Assembly (NCBI GenBank): GCA_020161845.1
Contig: JAIUNK010000030.1
Span: 1-55,922, forward strand
DNA length: 55,922 bases
Reading direction: 5' to 3'
DNA from: Actinomycetota bacterium
GTDB lineage: Bacteria > Actinomycetota > Actinomycetes > Actinomycetales > Dermatophilaceae
Of the stretch, positions 9,623 to 18,327 are shown piece by piece. A program made the position numbers and the translations under genes. Below the pieces are notes generated by a model. It was not told the origin of the DNA. It did not search any database and saw nothing but the letters and a program-made list of their open reading frames with translations. Position 1 is the stretch's first letter. Every line of letters begins with the position of its first letter.

Positions 9623-11062
9623 TCAGCGGGGCGCCGCCACCGAGCCGTGGGTGGTCTCGGCCAGGCCCGAGTCGGCCGGGTAGATCATGGCCTCGGGCGG
9701 GCGCTGGGTGCGCTTGGCCACGGGGTAGTACACGGCGGCGGTCAGCAGCAGCCCGACGATCCAGGAGATGTCGGTGCCGCCGAGGGCCTTCGTGAAGGGG
9801 CCGGTGTACATGGTCTGCGCCAGGAACGGGATCTGCGCCAGCACGCCCAGCACGTAAATGGCCAGGGTGGGCCAGTTCCAGGCGCCGTACCGGCCGGACG
9901 CGTCGTACAGCGCCGGCACGTCCACCCGCTCTCGGCTGATCAGGTAATAGTCCACGAGGTTGATCGCACTCCACGGGGTGAACACCATCAGCAGCACCAG
10001 GACGAAGTTCTTGAAATTGTTCAGGAAGTCCGCGCTGGCCAGCAGAGCCACCAACACCGAGGCGACGATGAAGACGCAGACCCACAGCGCCCGCAACATC
10101 GGCGGGATGACGGCGGACTTCTGGAACGCCGAGACCGTGGTGAGCATGGTCATCGAGCCGCCGTAGGCGTTGAGCGTGTTGACCGTGAGCTTGCCGATGA
10201 CGATGACCAGGTAGAGCACGATCGCGATCGCACCACCCCCGGAGAGGTCGCCGATGAAGCCGACCTGGTTCTTCAGGAAGCCGGACTTCGGGATCGACGC
10301 GATCAGCGCCCCGAGCGCCATCGACCACGACGATCCGAGCACAGAGCCGCCGAAGGTGGCCCAGAAGGTGGTCCGGCCCGGCGTATCGGCCGGCAGATAG
10401 CGCGAGTAGTCGGCGACATAGGGGCCATAGGTCAACTGCCATCCAGCGCCGAGGGAGACGGCCAACAGGAACGTCACCACGTCGAAGTGCGGCTCGGCGA
10501 AGAAGGCCGCCACGTCATAGCCGGTGAACAGCTTGTAGGCGAGCCACAGCCAACCGAGGATGCCGGTGACGGTGGCGATCCGGCCCAGGGCGTGGATCCA
10601 TCGGTACCCGACGATCGCCACCAGCGCCGTGAGGGCCCCGAACACCATGATGCCGACGGCGGGCGCGCTGATCCCGAACATGCGGTTGATGGCCTGCCCG
10701 GACAGGACCGTGCCGGTAGAGGCGAATCCCAGGTACATGAGCACGACCAGCACCAGCGGCACGATCGCCCCGACGACCCCGAACTGGGCCCGGCTGGAGA
10801 TCATCTGCGGCAACCCGAGCCGCGGGCCCTGCGCGGAGTGCAGGGCCATGACGATGCCGCCGAGGATGTTCCCCAGGGTCAGGCCGACGATCGCCCACAG
10901 CGCGTCCGCGCCGAAGACCACCGCGAGCGCCCCGTCGACCAGGGCCGTGATCTGCATGTTCGCGCCGAACCACAGGGTGAACTGGTTGGCCGGGCTGCCG
11001 TGTCGTTCATGAGCGGGGACGACGTCGATGCTGCGCCGTTCGACGCCGGGCGATGCATTCAT
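9623..11062 (-). CDS. NCS1-family nucleobase:cation symporter (cytosine/purine/allantoin permease type)
   Basis: The product has 479 residues and about 12 membrane helices. Family marks are NQFTLWFGANMQITALVDGALAV near residue 30, LGNILGGIVMALHSAQGPRLGLPQMISSRAQFG, and YGPYVADYSRYLPADT in the middle. The ATG at 11062 is preceded by GGAGGAG on the minus strand (11068-11074), while longer in-frame starts run through an inverted-repeat region. NCS1 proteins import cytosine, purines, hydantoins, allantoin or thiamine-like compounds; the substrate here cannot be read. The nearby hut genes make a nitrogenous catabolic role plausible but not shown. A 25-bp inverted repeat upstream (11125-11241) suggests specific regulation. 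Confidence 0.92.
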   Translation of the reverse strand: MNASPGVERRSIDVVPAHERHGSPANQFTLWFGANMQITALVDGALAVVFGADALWAIVGLTLGNILGGIVMALHSAQGPRLGLPQMISSRAQFGVVGAIVPLVLVVLMYLGFASTGTVLSGQAINRMFGISAPAVGIMVFGALTALVAIVGYRWIHALGRIATVTGILGWLWLAYKLFTGYDVAAFFAEPHFDVVTFLLAVSLGAGWQLTYGPYVADYSRYLPADTPGRTTFWATFGGSVLGSSWSMALGALIASIPKSGFLKNQVGFIGDLSGGGAIAIVLYLVIVIGKLTVNTLNAYGGSMTMLTTVSAFQKSAVIPPMLRALWVCVFIVASVLVALLASADFLNNFKNFVLVLLMVFTPWSAINLVDYYLISRERVDVPALYDASGRYGAWNWPTLAIYVLGVLAQIPFLAQTMYTGPFTKALGGTDISWIVGLLLTAAVYYPVAKRTQRPPEAMIYPADSGLAETTHGSVAAPR

Positions 11063-11432
11063 GGCTACTCCTCCAGGAGACGTCGGGGTCGCGGCACTGG
11101 TCGCGGCACAGGTCACGACGGCGGGTGTCGGCGCGCGACGTACAGTACTCCGCTGGAGCGTGGCTGGGGCCGCACGCGACCAGGGACGATGCCGCGGCGG
11201 GGGGCCCGGCGCGGGCAGTACTGTACGTCGCCAGCCGACACCGGCGCCCCCGGGCCTGCCCACCGGCGACGTCACCCAGCCATCGTCCAGGCAGGCCTAC
11301 TAGGCTCAAGGCTGTCGGCCGTTCCTGCAGGGGTGCATCTCGCGCCTTGGGAGCGGCCGTTGCCATGCACGAGCCGATGGTCAGCACGGAGCTGACCGGG
11401 ACCGACGACAGAACAGGACGACAGGCAGCACC
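11063..11432. promoter_or_regulatory. Divergent control region with a 25-bp inverted repeat
   Basis: There is no gene in these 370 bases. The arms 11125-11149 and 11217-11241 are inverted copies matching at 23 of 25 positions. Each holds the odd palindrome GTACAGTAC (or GTACTGTAC), the kind of half-site symmetry bound by a dimeric repressor. The spacing between arm centres is 92 bp, close to nine helical turns, so both dimers could face the same side and loop DNA. The left arm lies about 60-90 bp upstream of the permease start, and the right arm lies farther from it. Confidence 0.6.
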
Positions 11433-12215
11433 ATGCGGACGCGTACCCCACCGACCGTCCCCCACCGTTCCGACGTGACCGACGTGACCGACGTGACCGA
11501 CCCGGACTTCCCCACCCACCCGATGGGCCCGGCTGATCTGCGGACCGGGGACCCCGAGCCTGCACCCGACGGCGAGGCGTTGGAGCGGGTCGGCCCGTCC
11601 GCGCCGCAAGTCGTGGGAAGTGCAGCCGCCGCGGTGAGCGCTGCCCTAGTGGCGTCGCAGTTGGGTGTCGCCGGCACGCTGATCGGGGCCGCCGTGGCCT
11701 CGATCGTGTCCACGGTCTGCGCCGCGTACTACACCAGCATCGTCACCAAGACCCACCAGCGGGTGCGGGGTCTGGGCGGCGTCACCCGCCCGGCCAGGGT
11801 GCCACCGAACCCGAACCCGAACCCGAACCCGAACCCGTCCCGGGCGCGGCAGTGGTGGCTGGGTGCCGTCGCCGCCTTTGTCCTGGCCGTCGCGGGCATC
11901 ACGGCCCTCGAGCTGGGCCTGGGACACCCGGTCTCCGCCACCGAGAAATCGGGGACGAGTGTCGGCACGGTGGTGAATCCGGCTCCGCGACAGGCCGACC
12001 CGACGACGCCAGCGACCTCCCCCGCTGCGACGCCCGGCGCCACGGCTTCGCCGGCCACGACGCCGACGACCGGTGCGCCCACCTCGTCACCCGGCGCGAC
12101 GGCAGGTCACACGGGCTCGCCGGCACCCGGCGCAGCTACGGCGCCGCCGGCGCCACCCACCGCGCCACCCACGAAGCCGGTCACGGCGCCGGCAGAGCCT
12201 CCACGAGCGAGCTGA
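11433..12215 (+). CDS. Membrane protein with low-complexity repeats, function unknown
   Basis: The product has 260 residues and I do not recognise it. The N-terminus has a VTD VTD VTD run encoded by three copies of a 9-bp unit. A hydrophobic stretch at about residues 60-100 (AAVSAALVASQLGVAGTLIG, then AAVASIVSTVCAAYY) and another at 140-160 (WWLGAVAAFVLAVAGITALEL) suggest two or three membrane segments. Between them lies an Asn-Pro run encoded by a hexamer repeat of AACCCG (about 11812-11840). The last 95 residues are Pro/Thr/Ala-rich, probably extracytoplasmic. The 3' end overlaps the convergent hutG gene by 35 bp. Codon usage looks normal, so it is probably real. Confidence 0.6.
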   Translation: MRTRTPPTVPHRSDVTDVTDVTDPDFPTHPMGPADLRTGDPEPAPDGEALERVGPSAPQVVGSAAAAVSAALVASQLGVAGTLIGAAVASIVSTVCAAYYTSIVTKTHQRVRGLGGVTRPARVPPNPNPNPNPNPSRARQWWLGAVAAFVLAVAGITALELGLGHPVSATEKSGTSVGTVVNPAPRQADPTTPATSPAATPGATASPATTPTTGAPTSSPGATAGHTGSPAPGAATAPPAPPTAPPTKPVTAPAEPPRAS

Positions 12216-13179
12216 CCAGTCGGGCGGCGGCCCGCGCGGTACGGCCGTCGAGGTCATACGGCGGCGCCACTTCGACGACGTCCACCACGGCGAGTTTGCC
12301 GCTGGCCGCGATGTGTTCGCACACGGCGAGCGCGGTCTCCATCGGCACGCCATAACCGGCCGGCGCGCTCACCCCGGGGGCCACCGCAGCGGGCAACACG
12401 TCCATGTCGATCGACAGGTGCAGGACGTCGGCGTCCGCGATGGCGGCGTCGACGACCTCCAGCACATGCGCGAGCCGGTGGGGCTGGCAGTCACGATCGA
12501 GCAGGTACGTCGCGTCCAGCGCATCGGCCCGCTCGAAGAGGGCCCTGGTGTTGGCCGAGGCCGCGATGCCGAGCACGGTGTAGTCGAACGCGCGGCCGTG
12601 CTCCGCGTCGTCGCGGGCCATCTGCAGGAACGGCGTGCCGGACGAGGCCAGCGGTGCATCGCGCAGGTCGAAGTGCGCGTCGAGGTTGATGACGCCGGTA
12701 TGGGCGTCGCGGGTCCGGGGGCAGCGACGGCGGCCGAGGAAGGAGCCGTACGCCGTCTCGTGGCCGCCGCCCAGCACCACCACCAGGCGATGCCGGTCCA
12801 ACGCCCAGGCCACCGCCTCGGCGAGGGCCGACTGCGCCCCTTCCAGGTCCTGCCCCACGACGCGAATCGTCCCGGCGTCGCGCAGCGCGGGACCGCCGGC
12901 GCACAGCGGGCGATGCACGGCGAGCGGGGCCAACGCCCGGCGGATCGCGTCGGGGGCCGCGGCGGCGCCGGGGCGGCCGTGATTGCGGCGGACGCCCTCG
13001 TCGCTGGCGAACCCGATCAGCGCAACATCGCGGGCGACATCGCCCGGGACGTCGCCCGTCGGGGCCGGCTGCGGCACGATCGACGCCACGACCTGATGCC
13101 AGCGGGCGTGTTCCGGGCCGTCGCCATCGACTCGGCCGACCCATACGTCCTCCGGCGTCGACAGCCACCGCGCGTCCAT
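12181..13179 (-). CDS. hutG: Formimidoylglutamase (arginase/agmatinase superfamily)
   Basis: The product has 332 residues. It hydrolyses N-formimidoyl-L-glutamate to glutamate and formamide, the last step of one histidine-degradation route. Mn-binding motifs of the ureohydrolase fold are visible in order: [22 protein letters not shown] and [23 protein letters not shown]. The ATG at 13179 ([13 protein letters not shown]) is preferred; GATGAT lies 7 nt upstream on the minus strand, a leaderless layout, although an ATG four codons earlier is also open. The gene is divergent from hutU-hutI across a 20-bp perfect palindrome. Presence of hutU and hutI next door fixes the assignment over agmatinase. 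Confidence 0.92.
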   Translation of the reverse strand: MDARWLSTPEDVWVGRVDGDGPEHARWHQVVASIVPQPAPTGDVPGDVARDVALIGFASDEGVRRNHGRPGAAAAPDAIRRALAPLAVHRPLCAGGPALRDAGTIRVVGQDLEGAQSALAEAVAWALDRHRLVVVLGGGHETAYGSFLGRRRCPRTRDAHTGVINLDAHFDLRDAPLASSGTPFLQMARDDAEHGRAFDYTVLGIAASANTRALFERADALDATYLLDRDCQPHRLAHVLEVVDAAIADADVLHLSIDMDVLPAAVAPGVSAPAGYGVPMETALAVCEHIAASGKLAVVDVVEVAPPYDLDGRTARAAARLVSSLVEALPAP

Positions 13180-13272
13180 GGCCACGATCATCCCCGATGC
13201 GCCCGCCGGATGTCCGGCACTCGACGCCGAGCCGAAGCCGCCGGGACGCCGCCGGGCCGTCTCGCGGGCGCC

Positions 13273-13292
13273 GAGTCTCGGATCCGAGACTC
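13273..13292. promoter_or_regulatory. Perfect 20-bp palindrome between hutG and hutU (operator)
   Basis: GAGTCTCGGATCCGAGACTC is fully self-complementary. It lies 94 bp before the hutG start and 107 bp before the hutU start, in the only intergenic space of the divergent hut cluster. This is where one dimeric regulator could control both directions. No regulator gene sits beside it in the window. Confidence 0.7.
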
Positions 13293-13399
13293 CGCGTGCG
13301 GGGCCCCTGTGGCGACCACCCGCCCCGGCACGGTTGCATGGAGACCCACCACCCAGCGGCCCAGCCCACCCAGCGGCCCCGCCGAATCAGGAGGCACTC

Positions 13400-15163
13400 A
13401 TGGCGCTACCCGGCGCGCGCCCGGTCCGAGCCCCCCGCGGAACCGAGATCTCCGCCAAGTCGTGGCAGACCGAGGCTCCCCTGCGGATGCTCATGAACAA
13501 CCTCGATCCCGAGGTGGCCGAGCGGCCGGACGACCTGGTGGTATACGGCGGGACCGGCCGGGCCTGCCGATCCTGGGCCGCCTTCGACGCGATCGTCGAG
13601 ACGCTGCGCGACCTGGAGCCGGACGAGACGCTGCTGGTGCAAAGCGGCAAGCCGGTCGGGGTGCTGCGCACCCACGAGTGGGCGCCCCGCGTGCTCATCG
13701 CCAACTCCAACCTGGTCGGCGACTGGGCGACCTGGGAGGAGTTCCGTCGGCTGGAGGCGGAGGGCCTGATGATGTACGGCCAGATGACCGCCGGATCCTG
13801 GATCTACATCGCCACCCAGGGGATCCTGCAGGGGACCTACGAGACCTTCCATGCCGTCGCCCGCAAGATGGCGCAGGAGGGACGGCTCCCGGGTGCCGCC
13901 GGCGCCGGTGTCGCCGGCGCGGGTGTCGCCGGCGGCGAGGCCGCGGACGACGGTACGGCGTCGCTGGCGGGCACCCTGACCCTGACCGGCGGCTGCGGCG
14001 GGATGGGCGGGGCGCAGCCGTTGGCCGTGACCCTGAACGGCGGCACCGTGCTGGTGGTCGACGTCGACCGAGCCCGCCTGGAGCGCCGAGTCGCCAAGCG
14101 CTATCTGCACGGGGTCGCCGCGGACCTCGACGAGGCCGTCGAGCGGCTGCGGGCCGCCAAGGACGCGCGTCAGCCGCTGTCGGTCGGCGTGGTCGGCAAT
14201 GCCGCCGAGGTCTTCCCGGAGATGCTGCGCCGGCATCGGGCGGGCCAGATCCGCGTCGACATCGTCACCGACCAAACCAGCGCGCACGACCCGCTGAGCT
14301 ATCTGCCTGCCGAGATCCCGGTCGAGCAGTGGGCGGCCGAGGCGCAGGCCGATCCGGTCGGCTTCACCAAGAAGGCCCGCGAGTCGATGGCCGCCCAGGT
14401 GGCGGCGATGGTCGAGTTCCAGGACGCGGGGGCCGAGGTCTTCGACTACGGCAACTCGATTCGTGACGAGGCGCGGCATGCCGGCTACACCCGCGCGTTC
14501 GACTTCCCGGGGTTCGTCCCGGCGTACATCCGCCCGCTCTTCTGCGAGGGCCTCGGCCCGTTCCGCTGGGCGGCGCTGTCGGGTGACCCGGCCGACATCG
14601 CGGTCACCGACGCGGCCATCAAGGAGCTCTTCCCCGACAACGCGCACCTGCACCGGTGGCTGGACGCGGCGGCCGAATACGTCGAGTTCGAGGGCCTGCC
14701 GGCCCGGATCTGCTGGCTGGGCTATGGGGAGCGGCATCGCGCCGGGCTGCGCTTCAACGAGTTGGTCCGAGACGGACTCGTCAAGGCCCCGATCGTCATC
14801 GGCCGCGACCACCTCGACTCCGGCTCGGTCGCCAGCCCCTACCGGGAGACCGAGGCGATGGCCGACGGCTCGGACGCGATCGCGGATTGGCCGCTGCTCA
14901 ACGCCTTGGTGGCGGCGAGTTCCGGCGCGACGTGGGTCTCGATCCATCACGGCGGCGGCGTCGGCATCGGGCGCTCGATCCACGCCGGCCAGGTCGGGGT
15001 CGCCGACGGAACGGAACTGGCGGCGCAGAAACTGTCCCGGTTGCTGAGCAACGACCCCGCCATGGGGGTGATCCGGCACGTCGACGCCGGCTACGCCCGG
15101 GCGGCCGAGGTGGCCGCCGAGCGCGGCGTACGCATCCCCATGGCCCCCACCACGCGCGCCTGA
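13400..15163 (+). CDS. hutU: Urocanate hydratase (urocanase)
   Basis: The product has 587 residues and converts urocanate to imidazolonepropionate with tightly bound NAD. Landmarks are [33 protein letters not shown], the dinucleotide-binding [22 protein letters not shown], and [20 protein letters not shown] followed by [19 protein letters not shown], whose Cys is residue 382. ATG 13400 follows AGGAGG at 13389-13394. A low-complexity insert of about 25 residues (Gly/Ala/Val repeats, near residue 165-190) separates the substrate region from the NAD motif and is unusual for the family. HutI starts 1 nt after the stop, so the two genes form an operon. Confidence 0.97.
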   Translation: MALPGARPVRAPRGTEISAKSWQTEAPLRMLMNNLDPEVAERPDDLVVYGGTGRACRSWAAFDAIVETLRDLEPDETLLVQSGKPVGVLRTHEWAPRVLIANSNLVGDWATWEEFRRLEAEGLMMYGQMTAGSWIYIATQGILQGTYETFHAVARKMAQEGRLPGAAGAGVAGAGVAGGEAADDGTASLAGTLTLTGGCGGMGGAQPLAVTLNGGTVLVVDVDRARLERRVAKRYLHGVAADLDEAVERLRAAKDARQPLSVGVVGNAAEVFPEMLRRHRAGQIRVDIVTDQTSAHDPLSYLPAEIPVEQWAAEAQADPVGFTKKARESMAAQVAAMVEFQDAGAEVFDYGNSIRDEARHAGYTRAFDFPGFVPAYIRPLFCEGLGPFRWAALSGDPADIAVTDAAIKELFPDNAHLHRWLDAAAEYVEFEGLPARICWLGYGERHRAGLRFNELVRDGLVKAPIVIGRDHLDSGSVASPYRETEAMADGSDAIADWPLLNALVAASSGATWVSIHHGGGVGIGRSIHAGQVGVADGTELAAQKLSRLLSNDPAMGVIRHVDAGYARAAEVAAERGVRIPMAPTTRA

Positions 15164-15164
15164 C

Positions 15165-16415
15165 ATGGCGAGCGAGCTGATCACGGGCATCGGCGAGCTG
15201 TGGACGGTCGATCCGGAGGTGCTCGAGGACCCGGATCTGGGCTACGGCGCCGGGGTACTGGCGCAGGCGGCCGTCGTCGTCGAGGACGACCGCTTCGCCT
15301 GGGTGGGACCGGCGGCGCGGGCCCCGGCGGCGGACCGCCGCACCGATCTGGCCGGCCGCGCCGCGCTGCCCGGCTGGGTCGACAGCCATTCCCACCTGGT
15401 GTTCGCCGGGGATCGGGCCGCGGAGTTCGCGGCCCGGATGGCGGGGCGGGGCTATGCCGCCGGCGGCATCGGCGTGACGACCACGGCGACGCGGCAGGCC
15501 ACGGACGACGAGCTGCGGGCGCTGGTGCGGCGGCGGGTCGATGACGCCGTGCGCGGCGGCACGACCTACCTGGAGACCAAGACCGGCTATGGCCTGTCCG
15601 TCGACCAGGAGGCGCGGGCGGCGCGGCTCGCGCGCGAGTTCGTCGACGAGGTCACCTTCCTCGGGGCCCACCTCGTGCCGAGCGAGTACGCCGGGGGCCA
15701 GGGGGGCCCGCCGGATTCGGCCGAGAACGGCAGGACGGCGTACGTCGATCTGGTCTGCGGTCCGATGCTTGCTGCCGTACGCACCGACGTGACCTGGGCG
15801 GATGTCTTCTGCGAGGAGGGCGCCTTCGACGTGGCGGAGTCCCGGCGCGTTCTGCTGGCCTGCCGGGAGGCGGGGTTGGGGCTGCGGGTGCACGGCAACC
15901 AGCTGGGTCACTCCGGTGGTGTGGCGCTGGCCGTCGAGGTCGGCGCGGCGAGCGTGGACCACTGCAACTTCCTGGCCGAGGCGGACGTCGCGGCGCTGGC
16001 CGAGGCCCGCGACCACACGGTCGCCACGGTGTTGCCCGCCTGTGACCTGTCCACCCGGGCGCCGCTGGCGCCGGCCCGGACGCTGCTGGACGCCGGCGCG
16101 ACGGTCGCGATCGCCAGCAACTGCAACCCGGGCACGAGCTACACCAGCTCGATCAACTATTGCGTCGCCACCGCCGTCCTGCAGATGCGGCTGTCGGTGG
16201 CCGAGGCGGTACGGGCGGCGACGTACGGCGGGGCCCGCGCCCTGCGGCGTTCGGTGCACGACACCGACGGGGCGCGGCCGGCGGTGGGCACCGTGCGCGT
16301 CGGCGCGCGAGCCGATCTGCACGTCCTGGACGCGCCCTCGGCGACCCACCTCGCCTATCGGCCGGGGATGCCACTGACCTGGGCGGTGTGGCGGGCGGGC
16401 CACCGGAGTCGGTGA
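15165..16415 (+). CDS. hutI: Imidazolonepropionase
   Basis: The product has 416 residues. It opens the imidazolone ring to give N-formimidoyl-L-glutamate, the substrate of HutG. Amidohydrolase metal-site text is present: LPGWVDSHSHLVFAGDRAAEF with the HxH pair, TYLETKTGYGLSVDQEARAARL, LRVHGNQLGHSGGVALAVEVGAASVDHCN with two further His, and IASNCNPGTSYTSSINYCVATA with the terminal metal/substrate residues. The start lies 1 nt after the hutU stop, so translation is coupled. HutH (histidine ammonia-lyase) is not in the window and must lie elsewhere for a complete pathway. Confidence 0.96.
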   Translation: MASELITGIGELWTVDPEVLEDPDLGYGAGVLAQAAVVVEDDRFAWVGPAARAPAADRRTDLAGRAALPGWVDSHSHLVFAGDRAAEFAARMAGRGYAAGGIGVTTTATRQATDDELRALVRRRVDDAVRGGTTYLETKTGYGLSVDQEARAARLAREFVDEVTFLGAHLVPSEYAGGQGGPPDSAENGRTAYVDLVCGPMLAAVRTDVTWADVFCEEGAFDVAESRRVLLACREAGLGLRVHGNQLGHSGGVALAVEVGAASVDHCNFLAEADVAALAEARDHTVATVLPACDLSTRAPLAPARTLLDAGATVAIASNCNPGTSYTSSINYCVATAVLQMRLSVAEAVRAATYGGARALRRSVHDTDGARPAVGTVRVGARADLHVLDAPSATHLAYRPGMPLTWAVWRAGHRSR

Positions 16416-16523
16416 GCGCGTGCGAGATCGGCGCCATGGATACGTCGGTGCCGGCCTGTCGCTGGGAGCCCGGCGTCGCGGCACTTACCATGGAGTTGAA
16501 CGACCGCACAGGTGGAGGGTCGC

Positions 16524-18179
16524 GTGGAATATCGCAGCCAGGACCCCGACATCGACGTCCCGCGGCTACGGCTGGATGAAGTCGTCCTCGCCGCCGCAGC
16601 CCGGGTCGACCCGGACCGGGTCGCGATCCACGACGACCTGACCGGGGAACGGCTGCGCTATGGCGACATCGCCGACCGGGTGCGGCGCGTCGCCGCCGCA
16701 CTGGCCGACCGGGGCATCGGCCCCGGCGACGTGGTGGCGCTGCACCTGCCCAACGGCGTCGAGTTCCCGATCCTGCTGCTCGCCGTGAGCGCCTGCGGCG
16801 CGACGAGCACGTTGGTCTCGAGCGCCGAGTCCGCGACCGGGCTGCACCACCAGCTGCGCATGGTCGGGGCCGCGATGCTCATCGCCCACGCCGACCTGAC
16901 GGGTGTGAGCGGCCGGGTCGCCGCGGCCCTGGGACTGGAGGAGGACCGGTACGTCGTGGTCGGCGCCGCCGACGCGAACCTCGGATCCGCCGGCTCTTGC
17001 CCTGCGGGAGCCACCTCCTACGGCGATCTCCTGGCTCACCCTCCGGAGCGCCTCGACGTGGCCGTCGACCCCGAGATTCACCCGGTCTGCCTGCCGTTCT
17101 CCTCGGGTACGACCGGGCTGCCCAAGCCGGTGATCCTGCCGCATCGGGCGCTGGTCGCGAACGCGCTGCAGGTCGCGTCGGCGGTGGGGATGCGGCGCGG
17201 GCAACGGACCCTGGCGGTGCTGCCGTTCAGTCACGTGTACGCGCTCACGACCAGCCTGCTCGGCAGCCTCGTCCGCGGCGACACGATCGTGACGATGCCC
17301 CGGTTCTCGGTGGCCGGGGCGGTGCGCTTGCTCGCGCGGGAGCGGATCACGCTGGCGTACGTCGTCCCGCCCGTCGTCACCCTCCTCGGCACCCACCCAG
17401 CGGTCGACCCGGCGGACCTGAGCGAGCTGCGCGTGCTGGTCTCCGGGGCCGCGGCGCTCGACCCGGCGATCGCTCGGGCCGTGGCCGACCGTTTGGGGGT
17501 GGAGCTGCTGCAGGGTTATGGCCTGTCGGAGATGGCGCCGGTCACCCACATGATGCGGCTCGGCGCGCGGATGCCGGTGGAGACGGTCGGCACGGCGCTG
17601 CCGGGGATCAGTTTCCGGGTCGTCGACCCCCAGACCGGCCGGGACGTCGCTCCCCCGCCGCCCGGCGGGATGACCGCCCGGGGTGAGCTGCTGGTCCGCG
17701 GTCCCAACGCGATGCTCGGCTATCTGAACATGCCGGCGGCGACGGCGGAGGTGCTGGGCGAGGACGGCTGGGTGCACACCGGTGATCTGGTGACCGTCGA
17801 TGATCGGGGCCGGGTCCGCATCGTCGATCGGCTCAAGGAGGTCCTGAAGAATCGCGGTTTTCAGGTGCCGCCGGCGGAGTTGGAGGCGTTGTTGCAGGAG
17901 TACCCGGGCGTCGCCGACGCGGCCGTGACCGGAGTGGTCGGTGAGGATGTCAGCGACGAGCGTCCGTTCGCGCTGGTGGTGCGGAACGTCAGCGCCGGCC
18001 CCGGGCCGAGTGAGGAGGGCCTGCTGCGGTACGTCGCGGACCGCACCGCCGACTACAAGCACCTGGTCGGGGTGGCCTTCGTGGCCGGCGTGCCCCGTTC
18101 GGACGCGGGCAAGATCATGCGCCGCCAGCTGGGCGGCCTGCTGCCCGCGGATCGAGTGCCCTCCCGGGTCGGCGCCTGA
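16524..18179 (+). CDS. AMP-dependent acyl-CoA synthetase/ligase (4-coumarate:CoA ligase-like)
   Basis: The product has 551 residues and belongs to the ANL superfamily, activating a carboxylic acid to its acyl-adenylate and then to the CoA thioester. Motifs in order are the P-loop FSSGTTGLPKPVILPHRAL, AVLPFSHVYALTTSL, LVSGAAALDPAIARAVADRLG, GYGLSEMAPVTHMMRLG, DGWVHTGDLVTVDDRGRVRIVDRLKE and the C-terminal catalytic lysine in RSDAGKIMRRQL. GTG 16524 is chosen because GGTGGAGGG (16511-16519) lies 4 nt before it; an in-frame GTG at 16512 falls inside that ribosome-binding site. The acid substrate cannot be read. It is not obviously linked to the hut genes upstream. Confidence 0.92.
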   Translation: MEYRSQDPDIDVPRLRLDEVVLAAAARVDPDRVAIHDDLTGERLRYGDIADRVRRVAAALADRGIGPGDVVALHLPNGVEFPILLLAVSACGATSTLVSSAESATGLHHQLRMVGAAMLIAHADLTGVSGRVAAALGLEEDRYVVVGAADANLGSAGSCPAGATSYGDLLAHPPERLDVAVDPEIHPVCLPFSSGTTGLPKPVILPHRALVANALQVASAVGMRRGQRTLAVLPFSHVYALTTSLLGSLVRGDTIVTMPRFSVAGAVRLLARERITLAYVVPPVVTLLGTHPAVDPADLSELRVLVSGAAALDPAIARAVADRLGVELLQGYGLSEMAPVTHMMRLGARMPVETVGTALPGISFRVVDPQTGRDVAPPPPGGMTARGELLVRGPNAMLGYLNMPAATAEVLGEDGWVHTGDLVTVDDRGRVRIVDRLKEVLKNRGFQVPPAELEALLQEYPGVADAAVTGVVGEDVSDERPFALVVRNVSAGPGPSEEGLLRYVADRTADYKHLVGVAFVAGVPRSDAGKIMRRQLGGLLPADRVPSRVGA

Positions 18180-18190
18180 GCCCGGCACGG

Positions 18191-18302
18191 GGCAGCCCGG
18201 GCACACGTGGGCGCGAACCTACGTGGGCGGGCAACCCACGTGGGCGGGCAGCCCGGGGACACGTGGGCGCGACCTACCTGGGCGGGCAACCCGGGAAGGC
18301 GT
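18191..18302. repeat. Two tandem 56-bp repeats between convergent genes
   Basis: Unit 1 (18191-18246) and unit 2 (18247-18302) are close copies, both with GGCAGCCCGGG near the start, ACACGTGGGCGCGA, CCTAC and GGGCGGGCAACCC. CACGTG palindromes recur through the block. The array fills the space between the acyl-CoA ligase stop and the SbcC-like stop, so it may help terminate transcription from both sides. Copy number could vary between strains. Confidence 0.85.
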
Positions 18303-18327
18303 GAGGCAAGCAGCCCGGGCCCGACGA

